The notes beneath the pieces were generated by a model, which had not been told where the DNA came from, ran no database searches, and worked only from the letters and a program-made list of their open reading frames with translations. A program made the position numbers and the translations under genes. This document shows, piece after piece, positions 1 to 5,108 of a stretch of DNA of 5,108 nt (position 1 is the stretch's first letter; every line of letters starts with the position of its first letter). Source of the DNA: an uncultured Lachnoanaerobaculum sp. (GTDB taxonomy: Bacteria; Bacillota; Clostridia; Lachnospirales; Lachnospiraceae); contig NZ_CALLVU010000115.1 of assembly GCF_938015485.1 (NCBI RefSeq), positions 1 through 5,108 on the forward strand, read 5' to 3'.

Positions 1-1
1 T

Positions 2-1243
2 GTTTACAATCCTGATGCAAATACCGTAGTAGGTTTTGGAGAAAACGGAAATTATTCGATATGGAAGGACAATGCGGTTGTAGAGGATAATCTGAAATAC
101 GGAAGCGGTACACCTGTAGAATTTAAGTTCTTAAAAGACGGAAGCAAGATATTGGCAAACTCACATGAGAGGCAGGCAATAAAGATAATTGATTTAAAAT
201 CCGGAGTCTCATCCGAATCCATATATGCAAGGATAATGGCTAATTCAAACGATTCTTCAAAGATGCTTTTGTTTGACGGAAAAGATGTTTTGCTTTCAAG
301 CGATGACGGAAAGACAAGCAGCAAAAAAAATGTTGACGAGTCCACAATAGACGGTGTTGCACCTGACAGCAAGTACTATAAGATATCAAATAACGGCAGA
401 TACTATGCGACCGTTGTTACTGTATTAAACAGTGATAAGCCTGTACTGAAAGTATATGATTTACAGGAAAATGACAGTAAACAGCTTGAGATGGACTCAT
501 TTTCATCGGTATTTACCTTTTCAAATGACAGTGAGCAAATATTGTTGGCTGACGGTAAGAACGGACTCAGAATATTTGATTCAAACAGTATGGAACAGGT
601 GAAAAGCTACAGTGATATAAAAGACGATTCCGGAAAGATGATATTATCACCGGATTCGAAGGTGCTTGTTTTCAATAATATATCAGGTACGGCTTCAATA
701 TATAATCTTGAAAACGGCGAGCATATTGATGATGTGGCGGGAGAAGTACTGGATGTTCAAAATACCGGAGATGAGATAAAGCTTAAAGGAATAAAGAACA
801 ATACCGCATTTACATGGAGCAATAAGAGCGGTCTTGTCACATGGGATATGGATGATGCCTGCAGGCAGACTCCTCTAAGTTTTAACGATGTAAATATGTA
901 TAATGCGAATACAGATTTGTTGATGATGATCAGAAATAATGAAAATGACAGAAAGTGCTATATAGTAGATTTTTCAACGGGAAAGGTCAGAATGACTTTA
1001 AATTCAGCAGTAAAAAAGTATACCGTCAACGGTCATATCTCACCTGACGGTAAGCTCATAGCTATAGACCAGAACTACTATTCAAATTATGACAGTAAAA
1101 CTGCAAAGACCTCGTATTATACGGAGGCCAAGGTATATAAAATGTTGAGTGAAGACGAAGTCTCAAAGGAAGTAGACAATATACTTGCAGGAAGAACACT
1201 CACACAGGATGAAAAAGTTCAAATCGGTATAAGTACAAAGTAA
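2..1243 (+). CDS. WD40-like beta-propeller protein, C-terminal part (5' end outside window)
   Basis: The reading frame is open from the first bases of the window to TAA at 1241-1243, giving 413 residues with no start in view. An internal TTG at 152 is in frame, but coding sequence of the same character continues upstream of it, so the gene is truncated by the window edge. The protein is a series of short beta-strand-rich units with turns such as KDGSK, LSPDSK (about residues 215-220) and ISPDGK (346-351), and strands like IKIIDL, LKVYDL and LRIFD. That is the pattern of degenerate WD40/TolB-type propeller blades. No membrane segment is visible in this part. The tail, LAGRTLTQDE at about 395-404, resembles the AGRxLTxxE tail that closes many bacterial STAND/WD40 proteins. 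A missing N-terminal effector or NTPase domain is therefore possible, but this is inference. Propeller assignment is fairly sure; function is unknown. Confidence 0.8.
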   Translation, partial: VYNPDANTVVGFGENGNYSIWKDNAVVEDNLKYGSGTPVEFKFLKDGSKILANSHERQAIKIIDLKSGVSSESIYARIMANSNDSSKMLLFDGKDVLLSSDDGKTSSKKNVDESTIDGVAPDSKYYKISNNGRYYATVVTVLNSDKPVLKVYDLQENDSKQLEMDSFSSVFTFSNDSEQILLADGKNGLRIFDSNSMEQVKSYSDIKDDSGKMILSPDSKVLVFNNISGTASIYNLENGEHIDDVAGEVLDVQNTGDEIKLKGIKNNTAFTWSNKSGLVTWDMDDACRQTPLSFNDVNMYNANTDLLMMIRNNENDRKCYIVDFSTGKVRMTLNSAVKKYTVNGHISPDGKLIAIDQNYYSNYDSKTAKTSYYTEAKVYKMLSEDEVSKEVDNILAGRTLTQDEKVQIGISTK

Positions 1244-1248
1244 AGAGT

Positions 1249-1274
1249 GGCTGTCAAACGACAGCCGCTTTTTT
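1249..1274 (+). terminator. Intrinsic terminator after the propeller gene
   Basis: GGCTGTC (1249-1255) pairs perfectly with GACAGCC (1260-1266) around an AAAC loop. The stem can be extended outward by a G-T wobble and a G-C pair, and a run of six T follows at 1269-1274. It starts five bases after the stop codon, so it ends the + strand transcript. Read from the other strand the hairpin is followed only by a weak CTCTTTACTTT tract, so it may also terminate the convergent yeiH-like transcript, less efficiently. Confidence 0.92.
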
Positions 1275-1307
1275 GGTTCTATGTCAAGTGTTGGGGTGGG
1301 TTTAATT

Positions 1308-2348
1308 TTACCATATGTTAAGTATATGCTGCATTATAAGACTTACAGCTGTAATACCTATCCAGCATATGCCGCCAAGTATAATAGGTTTGCCGCCTGA
1401 TTTGATAAGCTTTATCAGATTGCTGTTAAGTCCGATTGCAGCCATTGCCATAATGATACAGAACTTGCTGAGATCCTTTAAAGGTGCAAATGAATGTGAA
1501 GATACACCTGCGCTTAAAGCAACAGTGGTGATAACGGATGCAATAATAAAGAATATAATAAACACCGGAAATGATCTTTTAAGGCTGAATCCGTTCTGAT
1601 TATCATTTGATTTTTTTGCATTGATTATTGCAAGCACCAAAGTAATGGGGATGATTGCCAGTGTTCTGGTAAGCTTTACAGTAACCGCCTTATCAAGAGT
1701 CTGAGTGCCCAGCTTCCACATACTGTCCCAAGTGGAAGCGGCGGCGGTAACGGATGAAGTATCATTTATCGCAGTGCCGGAGAATATGCCGAAAGCCTCT
1801 CCGCTTAGAGTATCAAATCCCATCATCTTTCCGAATATAGGAAAGAGCAGTGCAGCAAGTACATTGAAAAAGAAAATAACGGATATAGCCTGCGCCACTT
1901 CGTAATCATCCGCATTTATTACAGGCGCGGTAGCCGCTATGGCGGAACCTCCGCATATGGAAGAACCTACGCCCACAAGAGTTGAGATATTGCCGGGAAT
2001 CTTCATCAGCTTATGTAAAATAAAGGCAATTATAAGTGCTGTGGATATCGTGCATATGATTATAGGGAGCGACTGCCTGCCTGTTTGAAGTACAACACTT
2101 AGGTTAAGGCCGAACCCCAGAAAAACCACAGCCGCCTGCAAAACATATTTTGAAGTGAACTTTATTCCGGCTCCTGCCCTGCCCTTATCATTCCAAAAAA
2201 GTGTAATAACCATACCTGCAATAATCGCAATAACCGGACCTCCGATTATAGGAAATCTCTTCCCCAGAAACCACGCCGGCAGAGCAATTAGAAAGCATAT
2301 AAGCATACCGAATAAGTTTTTTGATAAGAAAGATTTTAATGAATTCAT
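1308..2348 (-). CDS. YeiH/UPF0324 family membrane protein, putative sulfate exporter
   Basis: This 346-residue integral membrane protein belongs to the YeiH family (UPF0324, Cons_hypoth698), often annotated as a putative sulfate exporter; the substrate is not firmly established. About ten hydrophobic segments are visible, for example near residues 12-28, 33-51, 69-87, 94-112, 151-172, 225-242, 259-279 and 318-338. Family signatures seen are GSSICGGSAIAATAPVI (128-144), FGIFSGTAINDTSSVTAA (186-203), KLTRTLAIIP (225-234) and AMAAIGL (301-307). Length is normal for the family and the gene looks intact. The ATG at 2346-2348 was chosen because AAAGGA lies seven bases upstream. A TTG 14 codons further upstream is in frame, but the extra residues are polar, unlike the family start, and would overlap the likely -10 box. 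It is a single gene, convergent with the propeller gene and divergent from the restriction-modification operon. No LysR-type regulator, a common neighbour of yeiH, is in the window. Confidence 0.93.
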   Translation of the reverse strand: MNSLKSFLSKNLFGMLICFLIALPAWFLGKRFPIIGGPVIAIIAGMVITLFWNDKGRAGAGIKFTSKYVLQAAVVFLGFGLNLSVVLQTGRQSLPIIICTISTALIIAFILHKLMKIPGNISTLVGVGSSICGGSAIAATAPVINADDYEVAQAISVIFFFNVLAALLFPIFGKMMGFDTLSGEAFGIFSGTAINDTSSVTAAASTWDSMWKLGTQTLDKAVTVKLTRTLAIIPITLVLAIINAKKSNDNQNGFSLKRSFPVFIIFFIIASVITTVALSAGVSSHSFAPLKDLSKFCIIMAMAAIGLNSNLIKLIKSGGKPIILGGICWIGITAVSLIMQHILNIW

Positions 2349-2355
2349 CTTAATG

Positions 2356-2361
2356 TCCTTT
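2356..2361 (-). promoter_or_regulatory. Ribosome binding site of the yeiH-like gene
   Basis: AAAGGA on the minus strand stands seven bases before the ATG at 2348. It decides the start in favour of this ATG over the in-frame TTG at 2390. Confidence 0.8.
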
Positions 2362-2378
2362 CTGAATTTTATAGTATG

Positions 2379-2384
2379 ATTATA
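2379..2384 (-). promoter_or_regulatory. Probable -10 box for the yeiH-like gene
   Basis: A perfect TATAAT on the minus strand lies about 30 bases upstream of the chosen start codon. It is part of a direct repeat TACTATAA that recurs 11 bases further downstream (plus-strand positions 2380-2387 and 2369-2376), so a second weaker -10 (TATAAA) is possible. No recognisable TTGACA lies 16-18 bases upstream; that place is filled by C-rich sequence (see the tandem repeat at 2391-2410). The promoter may thus depend on an activator. This is a motif call only. Confidence 0.45.
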
Positions 2385-2390
2385 GTACAA

Positions 2391-2410
2391 TGAGGGGAGA
2401 TGTGGGGAGG
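2391..2410. repeat. Two 10-base tandem repeats over the -35 position of the yeiH-like promoter
   Basis: TGAGGGGAGA (2391-2400) and TGTGGGGAGG (2401-2410) follow each other directly and agree at eight of ten positions. They are G-rich in an AT-rich intergenic region and are spaced by one helical turn. They sit immediately upstream of the minus-strand TATAAT, where a -35 box would be expected. A regulator binding site is a reasonable guess; no known consensus was recognised. Confidence 0.4.
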
Positions 2411-2446
2411 AAAATGTGTTTGATAAAAAATATTTATAAATAAAAT

Positions 2447-2463
2447 AAGGTTATTAAAAACCT
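2447..2463 (+). repeat. Palindromic operator-like repeat, copy 1
   Basis: AAGGTTATTAAAAACCT. The 16-base core AGGTTATTAAAAACCT is a near-perfect palindrome (AGGTT-W-TTAA-W-AACCT, mismatched only at the two W positions). This copy lies upstream of the -35 box of the promoter at 2475-2503 and has the same orientation as copy 3. Confidence 0.85.
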
Positions 2464-2474
2464 TAAAATAAAGC

Positions 2475-2503
2475 TTGACTCCTATGACTTTTAGGTTTTT
2501 AAT
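2475..2503 (+). promoter_or_regulatory. Probable sigma-A-type promoter of the M-S fusion operon
   Basis: TTGACT at 2475-2480 (five of six to TTGACA) and TTTAAT at 2498-2503 (five of six to TATAAT) are separated by exactly 17 bases. Transcription would start near 2510, giving a leader of about 37 bases before the ATG at 2547. The -10 box lies inside repeat copy 2 and the expected start site falls just after it, so a protein bound there should block RNA polymerase. Confidence 0.65.
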
Positions 2504-2509
2504 AACCTT
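2493..2509 (-). repeat. Palindromic operator-like repeat, copy 2 (inverted, over the -10 box)
   Basis: AGGTTTTTAATAACCTT is the exact reverse complement of copies 1 and 3. It covers the -10 box TTTAAT at 2498-2503 and reaches almost to the predicted transcription start, the classical position for a repressor operator. Confidence 0.85.
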
Positions 2510-2517
2510 ACAAAATA

Positions 2518-2534
2518 AAGGTTATTAAAAACCT
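2518..2534 (+). repeat. Palindromic operator-like repeat, copy 3 (in the leader)
   Basis: AAGGTTATTAAAAACCT is identical to copy 1. It lies just downstream of the predicted transcription start and upstream of the ribosome binding site. Centre-to-centre distances are 45 bases from copy 1 to copy 2 and 26 bases from copy 2 to copy 3. Confidence 0.85.
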
Positions 2535-2537
2535 AAA

Positions 2538-2543
2538 AGGAGG
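2538..2543 (+). promoter_or_regulatory. Ribosome binding site of the M-S fusion gene
   Basis: AGGAGG, a full match to the anti-Shine-Dalgarno core, stands only three bases before ATG at 2547. That spacing is shorter than usual. Its first two bases lie within the right arm of the 22-base inverted repeat. No other in-frame start is close by, so the ATG at 2547 is kept. Confidence 0.75.
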
Positions 2544-2546
2544 GAC

Positions 2547-4265
2547 ATGGATATATCATATCTTAAAAGGTTGGAAAAGCTTGATACATCGGATATTTCA
2601 GAAGCTATAGACAGAGAGATTGGGATAATGTCAGGTGATAATAAATCAAGATATTCAACCACATTAGCGTATATATTGTACAGGGCAGCTAAAGATAAAA
2701 TTAAAGACCTTGACAGTATTGAATTGTTTGAGAGCAGCTGCGATGTAGACAGCAGTATAAAAATGGAGCTGAATTATTATTGTCATGATATATGGCCTGT
2801 ATTGGACAGATTAAAGATATATGGATTTGATGAAGATAATCTGCTTGCCTATCTGTTATTTAACAATGATTTGGAGGACAGTATAAAAGAGGCATCTACT
2901 CCTAGAGGAATATTAAAGCTTGCAGCTAAGATATTGGATGTACAGGAAAATGAGAGTGTATTGGAGCTTTGTTCAGGCAAAGGGAATTTCTTTGTTGAGC
3001 TTGCATTGCTGAGAGAGAATATAAAATATACCGGTATAGAGCTTAGTATGGCAAATAACTTTATTGCAAATATAAGGGCATCATTATTGGAAAGGGATAT
3101 ATCTTCGGTTTTGAGTGACGCCATGACATATAAAGCGGAAAATAAGGCGGATAAGCTGTTTGCCAATTATCCTTTTTTGATTAACGTTCCGGATATGGAA
3201 AATATTGTAAAAGATTTTGTTGATTTTCCGGATAATATAAAGAGAGTTTCTGCAGACTGGGTATTTAACTTGAAATTGGTTGAGCAGATGAAGTACGGTG
3301 GAAAGGCTGTAGCAATTATGAAAAATGGAACAACATGGAATTCTACAGACAAAAAAATAAGAGAATACTTTATTGAAAATGGTCTTATAGAAGCAACTGT
3401 TTTATTGCCTGCAAAACTGTTTCCCGGAACATCAATTGCAACAACCCTTGTGATTTTCAGTCATGGCAACACTAATATTAAGATGATTGATGCCGTTGAG
3501 AATTTTACAAAAGAAGGAAGAAGGAATGTATTATCGGATAATGACATATCAGATATACTGGATTTATTAAAAAAAGACGGTAAGAACTCTATTACAATAA
3601 GTATAAAGGAGATTGCAGAAAATGATTATATAATCAATGCAAGCAGATACTTGGAGAAAGCACCGGAGATTAAAGACGGTGTTGAGATTGAGAGCATTGT
3701 AAAGAGTATAACAAGAGGTGCACAGCTGAGGGCATCAGATTTCGATGAAAACAAATCAAATGAGCCTACAGACTATAGATATATCATGTTGTCAAATATA
3801 AATGACGGAGATATCTATTTTACAGATAACCAGTACTTAAAGGATATACAGCCTAATTTAAAGAAGTTTTGTGTAAGGAATAATTCAATAGTTTTGACAA
3901 AGACAGGATCAGCGGATTTTAAATCGGCAGTTGTACAAGTGGCAGAAGATACGGAAATATTGGCTACAGGAAATATGTTTATTCTTGAAATAGATGAGAC
4001 AAAGGCTAATCCATATTATTTGCAAGCACTTTTTGACAGTGAGCTTGGAAGAGCTTTATTTAAAAGTATATATGTAGGCAGCGTAATCCCGACAATTTCT
4101 TTAGAAAAGTTGAGAAAACTTGAGATTCCTTTGCCTTCAATAGAGGAACAGAATATAATAGGGGAGAAATACAAAGAGGAACTTGAGAGGATAGCCGACT
4201 TAAAAGAAAAGCTTGAAACTTCAAGAGAAAAACTGAAGCGAATTTACAATATAAAAACAATTTGA
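2547..4265 (+). CDS. Type I restriction-modification M-S fusion: HsdM-like N6-adenine methyltransferase domain plus one HsdS-type recognition domain
   Basis: The protein has 572 residues. Residues 1-110 are a helical region I do not recognise. Residues 118-305 are an HsdM-like SAM-dependent methyltransferase domain: STPRGI at 117-122, motif I as VLELCSGKGNF (138-148), acidic GIELS (163-167), SDAM (190-193), motif IV as ANYPF (206-210), then GGKAVAIMKNG (251-261) and the typical LLPAKLFPGTSIATTLVIF stretch (286-304). Motif IV is N-Y-P-F instead of the usual NPP[FY]; the N-x-P-aromatic pattern also occurs in KsgA/Erm enzymes, so activity is not excluded. Residues 380-535 are a single type I S-subunit target-recognition domain (RGAQLRASDF; LEIPLPSIEEQ at 525-535). 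A charged coiled coil (536-568) like an S-subunit conserved region follows. Fused M-S order with one recognition domain suggests a half-S that dimerises or pairs with the HsdM encoded 35 bases downstream. Domain calls are sure; the enzymatic role is inferred. Confidence 0.85.
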   Translation: MDISYLKRLEKLDTSDISEAIDREIGIMSGDNKSRYSTTLAYILYRAAKDKIKDLDSIELFESSCDVDSSIKMELNYYCHDIWPVLDRLKIYGFDEDNLLAYLLFNNDLEDSIKEASTPRGILKLAAKILDVQENESVLELCSGKGNFFVELALLRENIKYTGIELSMANNFIANIRASLLERDISSVLSDAMTYKAENKADKLFANYPFLINVPDMENIVKDFVDFPDNIKRVSADWVFNLKLVEQMKYGGKAVAIMKNGTTWNSTDKKIREYFIENGLIEATVLLPAKLFPGTSIATTLVIFSHGNTNIKMIDAVENFTKEGRRNVLSDNDISDILDLLKKDGKNSITISIKEIAENDYIINASRYLEKAPEIKDGVEIESIVKSITRGAQLRASDFDENKSNEPTDYRYIMLSNINDGDIYFTDNQYLKDIQPNLKKFCVRNNSIVLTKTGSADFKSAVVQVAEDTEILATGNMFILEIDETKANPYYLQALFDSELGRALFKSIYVGSVIPTISLEKLRKLEIPLPSIEEQNIIGEKYKEELERIADLKEKLETSREKLKRIYNIKTI

Positions 4266-4290
4266 AATAAAAGTATTTTGTGAAAACAGA

Positions 4291-4295
4291 AAGGA
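4291..4295 (+). promoter_or_regulatory. Ribosome binding site of hsdM
   Basis: AAGGA stands five bases before the ATG at 4301. The in-frame GTG at 4280 has only AT-rich sequence upstream, so this site favours the 4301 start. Confidence 0.7.
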
Positions 4296-4300
4296 AGATT

Positions 4301-5023
4301 ATGACAGGCGAATTAAAAAATAAAATCGACGGATTGTGGGAGATATTTTGGACAGGAGGTATTACAAACCCTCTTGAAGTTGTGGAGCAGATGACATATC
4401 TGATGTTTATTAGAGATATTGACAGTGCGGATAATATAAGAGCAAAAGAAGCGGCAATGCTTGGATTACCTTTTAAGAGTATCTTTGACGGGGAAGTGGA
4501 GATAGAGGGACGTAAAGTGGAAGGAGAACAGCTGAAATGGTCTGTTTTCCATGATTTTCCTGCGCAAAGGATGTACAGTATAATTCAGGAATGGGTGTTT
4601 CCTTTTATAAGGAATATGCATGGTGACAAAAACAGTGTATACAGCAAATATATGAAAGATGCCAATTTCAAAATAAATACACCTCTAATGCTTTCAAAGA
4701 TAGTAGATGCTATGGATGAAATATATGCTATGATGGATAAGGTACAGAGCACCGATGTCAGAGGAGATGTATATGAATATTTACTTTCAAAAATTGCACA
4801 GTCGGGTGTAAACGGTCAGTTCAGGACACCAAGGCATATTATAAGAATGATGGTAGAGATGATGGACCCACAGCCAAACGAGACTATTTGTGATCCTGCA
4901 TGCGGTACCTCGGGATTTCTCGTGATGAGTGGTGAGTACTTAAAGGAAAATTACAAAAAAGAAGTACTTTTGGATAAAAAGAATAGAGATCATAGTGTGA
5001 AAGAAAGTAGAGGTAAGCCGTAA
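4301..5023 (+). CDS. hsdM: Type I restriction-modification methyltransferase subunit HsdM, N-terminal part, interrupted by an insertion
   Basis: HsdM forms the modification core of type I systems and transfers methyl from SAM to N6 of adenine. The start MTGELKNKIDGLW (ATG at 4301) fits the family; a GTG at 4280 would add seven residues without a ribosome binding site. Residues 1-145 are the HsdM N-terminal helical domain (FWTGGITNPLEVVEQMTYLMF at 16-36, given in part as FWTGG and EQMTYLMF). GDVYEYLL (155-162), GQFRTPRHI (172-180) and the canonical motif I DPACGTSGFL (198-207) follow. The open frame stops after 240 residues, about half the usual 480-520, and lacks motif IV NPPF and everything beyond. 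HsdM-like sequence runs to about NRDH (228-231, ending at 4993); the last nine residues (SVKESRGKP) look foreign and coincide with an inserted element starting near 4995. The gene is either split by a splicing intron or inactivated. It lies 35 bases after the M-S fusion gene, presumably co-transcribed. Confidence 0.85.
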   Translation: MTGELKNKIDGLWEIFWTGGITNPLEVVEQMTYLMFIRDIDSADNIRAKEAAMLGLPFKSIFDGEVEIEGRKVEGEQLKWSVFHDFPAQRMYSIIQEWVFPFIRNMHGDKNSVYSKYMKDANFKINTPLMLSKIVDAMDEIYAMMDKVQSTDVRGDVYEYLLSKIAQSGVNGQFRTPRHIIRMMVEMMDPQPNETICDPACGTSGFLVMSGEYLKENYKKEVLLDKKNRDHSVKESRGKP

Positions 5024-5108
5024 ACTGGCGCACTTAAATAAGCTGTCTTACGTAGGCAACTTATTTGAGGATATAGATTTAGTAGATTGATCAAGAAGCT
5101 AAAGGTTC
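4995..5108 (+). mobile_element. Probable 5' end of a group II intron inserted in hsdM (runs off the window)
   Basis: HsdM homology ends at about 4993-4994 and the following bases begin with GTGTG, matching the conserved GUGYG 5' end of group II introns. The downstream 114 bases carry no credible coding frame but fold like structured RNA: a 10-pair stem with one GU wobble at 5033-5042/5060-5069 with an inner stem, and a short GCC/GGC hairpin near 5017-5029. Insertion would be after the first base of codon 231+1 of hsdM. The catalytic domain V, the reverse transcriptase/maturase gene and the 3' exon would all lie outside the window, so the identification is provisional. A transposon end is the main alternative; no terminal inverted repeat can be tested here. 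Confidence 0.55.
5033..5069 (+). other. RNA-like two-part stem-loop inside the inserted element
   Basis: CTTAAATAAG (5033-5042) pairs with CTTATTTGAG (5060-5069) over ten consecutive pairs, one of them U-G. After a small internal loop (CT against AA), GTCT (5045-5048) pairs with AGGC (5054-5057), again using a U-G pair, around a TACGT loop. The wobble pairs on one strand favour folding as RNA rather than a DNA palindrome. No T-run follows, so it is not a terminator. It would belong to domain I if this is a group II intron. Confidence 0.55.

Larger units (their letters stand above)
2488..2539. repeat. Perfect 22-base inverted repeat with 8-base spacer
   Basis: Bases 2488-2509 are the exact reverse complement of 2518-2539, with ACAAAATA between them. 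The arms contain repeat copies 2 and 3 plus five extra matching bases (CTTTT / AAAAG). The right arm ends at the first G of the ribosome binding site. There is no T-run after it on either strand, so it is not an intrinsic terminator. A transcript starting near 2510 would lack the left arm. The RNA hairpin could only form in transcripts from further upstream. Confidence 0.8.

Noticed and set aside
152..154. TTG at 152 as the start of the propeller gene
   Set aside because: The same frame is open back to the window edge and encodes the same kind of propeller repeats, and no ribosome binding site precedes the TTG.
1251..1290. TTGACA-like boxes on the minus strand (TGTCAA on the plus strand near 1254 and 1283)
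   Set aside because: One is part of the terminator stem, neither has a -10 partner, and there is no gene to serve.
1315..1905. Plus-strand open frames opposite the yeiH-like gene
   Set aside because: They are antisense shadows of a clearly recognisable conserved membrane protein, without ribosome binding sites or recognisable products.
2447..2509. Invertible promoter between inverted copies 1 and 2
   Set aside because: The segment between the arms is only 29 bases, too short for the usual recombinase-driven switches, and no invertase gene is present. A third copy and the palindromic core fit an operator better.
2447..2534. Short CRISPR array
   Set aside because: There are only three copies, the middle one is inverted, the spacers are unequal (29 and 8 bases), and a promoter lies within them.
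2488..2539. Intrinsic terminator
   Set aside because: The arms are long but AT-rich, and no T-run follows on either strand; the ribosome binding site follows directly.
2847..3352. Minus-strand open frames inside the M-S fusion gene
   Set aside because: They lie opposite conserved methyltransferase motifs and have no recognisable protein features.
4280..4282. GTG at 4280 as the hsdM start
   Set aside because: There is no ribosome binding site upstream, whereas ATG 4301 has AAGGA at good spacing and begins with the family-typical MTGELK.

Overview
The window comes from an AT-rich, low-GC Gram-positive bacterium, most likely an anaerobic member of the Clostridia (Lachnospiraceae-like). The basis is the AGGAGG-type ribosome binding sites, the heavy use of AGA and ATA codons, the short U-tailed terminator, and the protein families present. 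The assignment below class level is inference from codon style, not from a marker gene.

Layout. Bases 2-1243 (+) are the 3' part of a beta-propeller (WD40-like) protein whose start lies outside the window. It ends in a short tail resembling the one that closes many bacterial STAND/WD40 proteins. A strong intrinsic terminator follows at 1249-1274. The convergent gene at 1308-2348 (-) is a complete YeiH/UPF0324 family membrane protein (putative sulfate exporter). A 198-base divergent intergenic region (2349-2546) separates it from a type I restriction-modification-like operon on the + strand.

The restriction-modification operon has two recognisable genes. The first (2547-4265) is an unusual fusion of an HsdM-like N6-adenine methyltransferase domain, with the atypical catalytic motif NYPF, and a single HsdS-type target-recognition domain plus coiled coil. 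The second (4301 onward) is a canonical HsdM with DPACGTSGFL. It is broken off before its own catalytic motif IV. At about 4994/4995 the HsdM sequence stops and a new sequence begins with GTGTG and contains an RNA-like stem with a GU wobble. I read this as the 5' end of a group II intron inserted in hsdM and running off the window. If it splices, full HsdM can still be made; if not, hsdM is a pseudogene. HsdR is not in the window.

Regulation. The most striking non-coding structure is in front of the M-S fusion gene: three perfect copies of a 17-base, nearly palindromic element (core AGGTTATTAAAAACCT), the middle one inverted. A good promoter (TTGACT-17-TTTAAT) is placed so that its -10 box lies inside the middle copy. 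This looks like a multi-site repressor operator controlling the modification operon. The middle and last copies also form a perfect 22-base inverted repeat that ends at the ribosome binding site.
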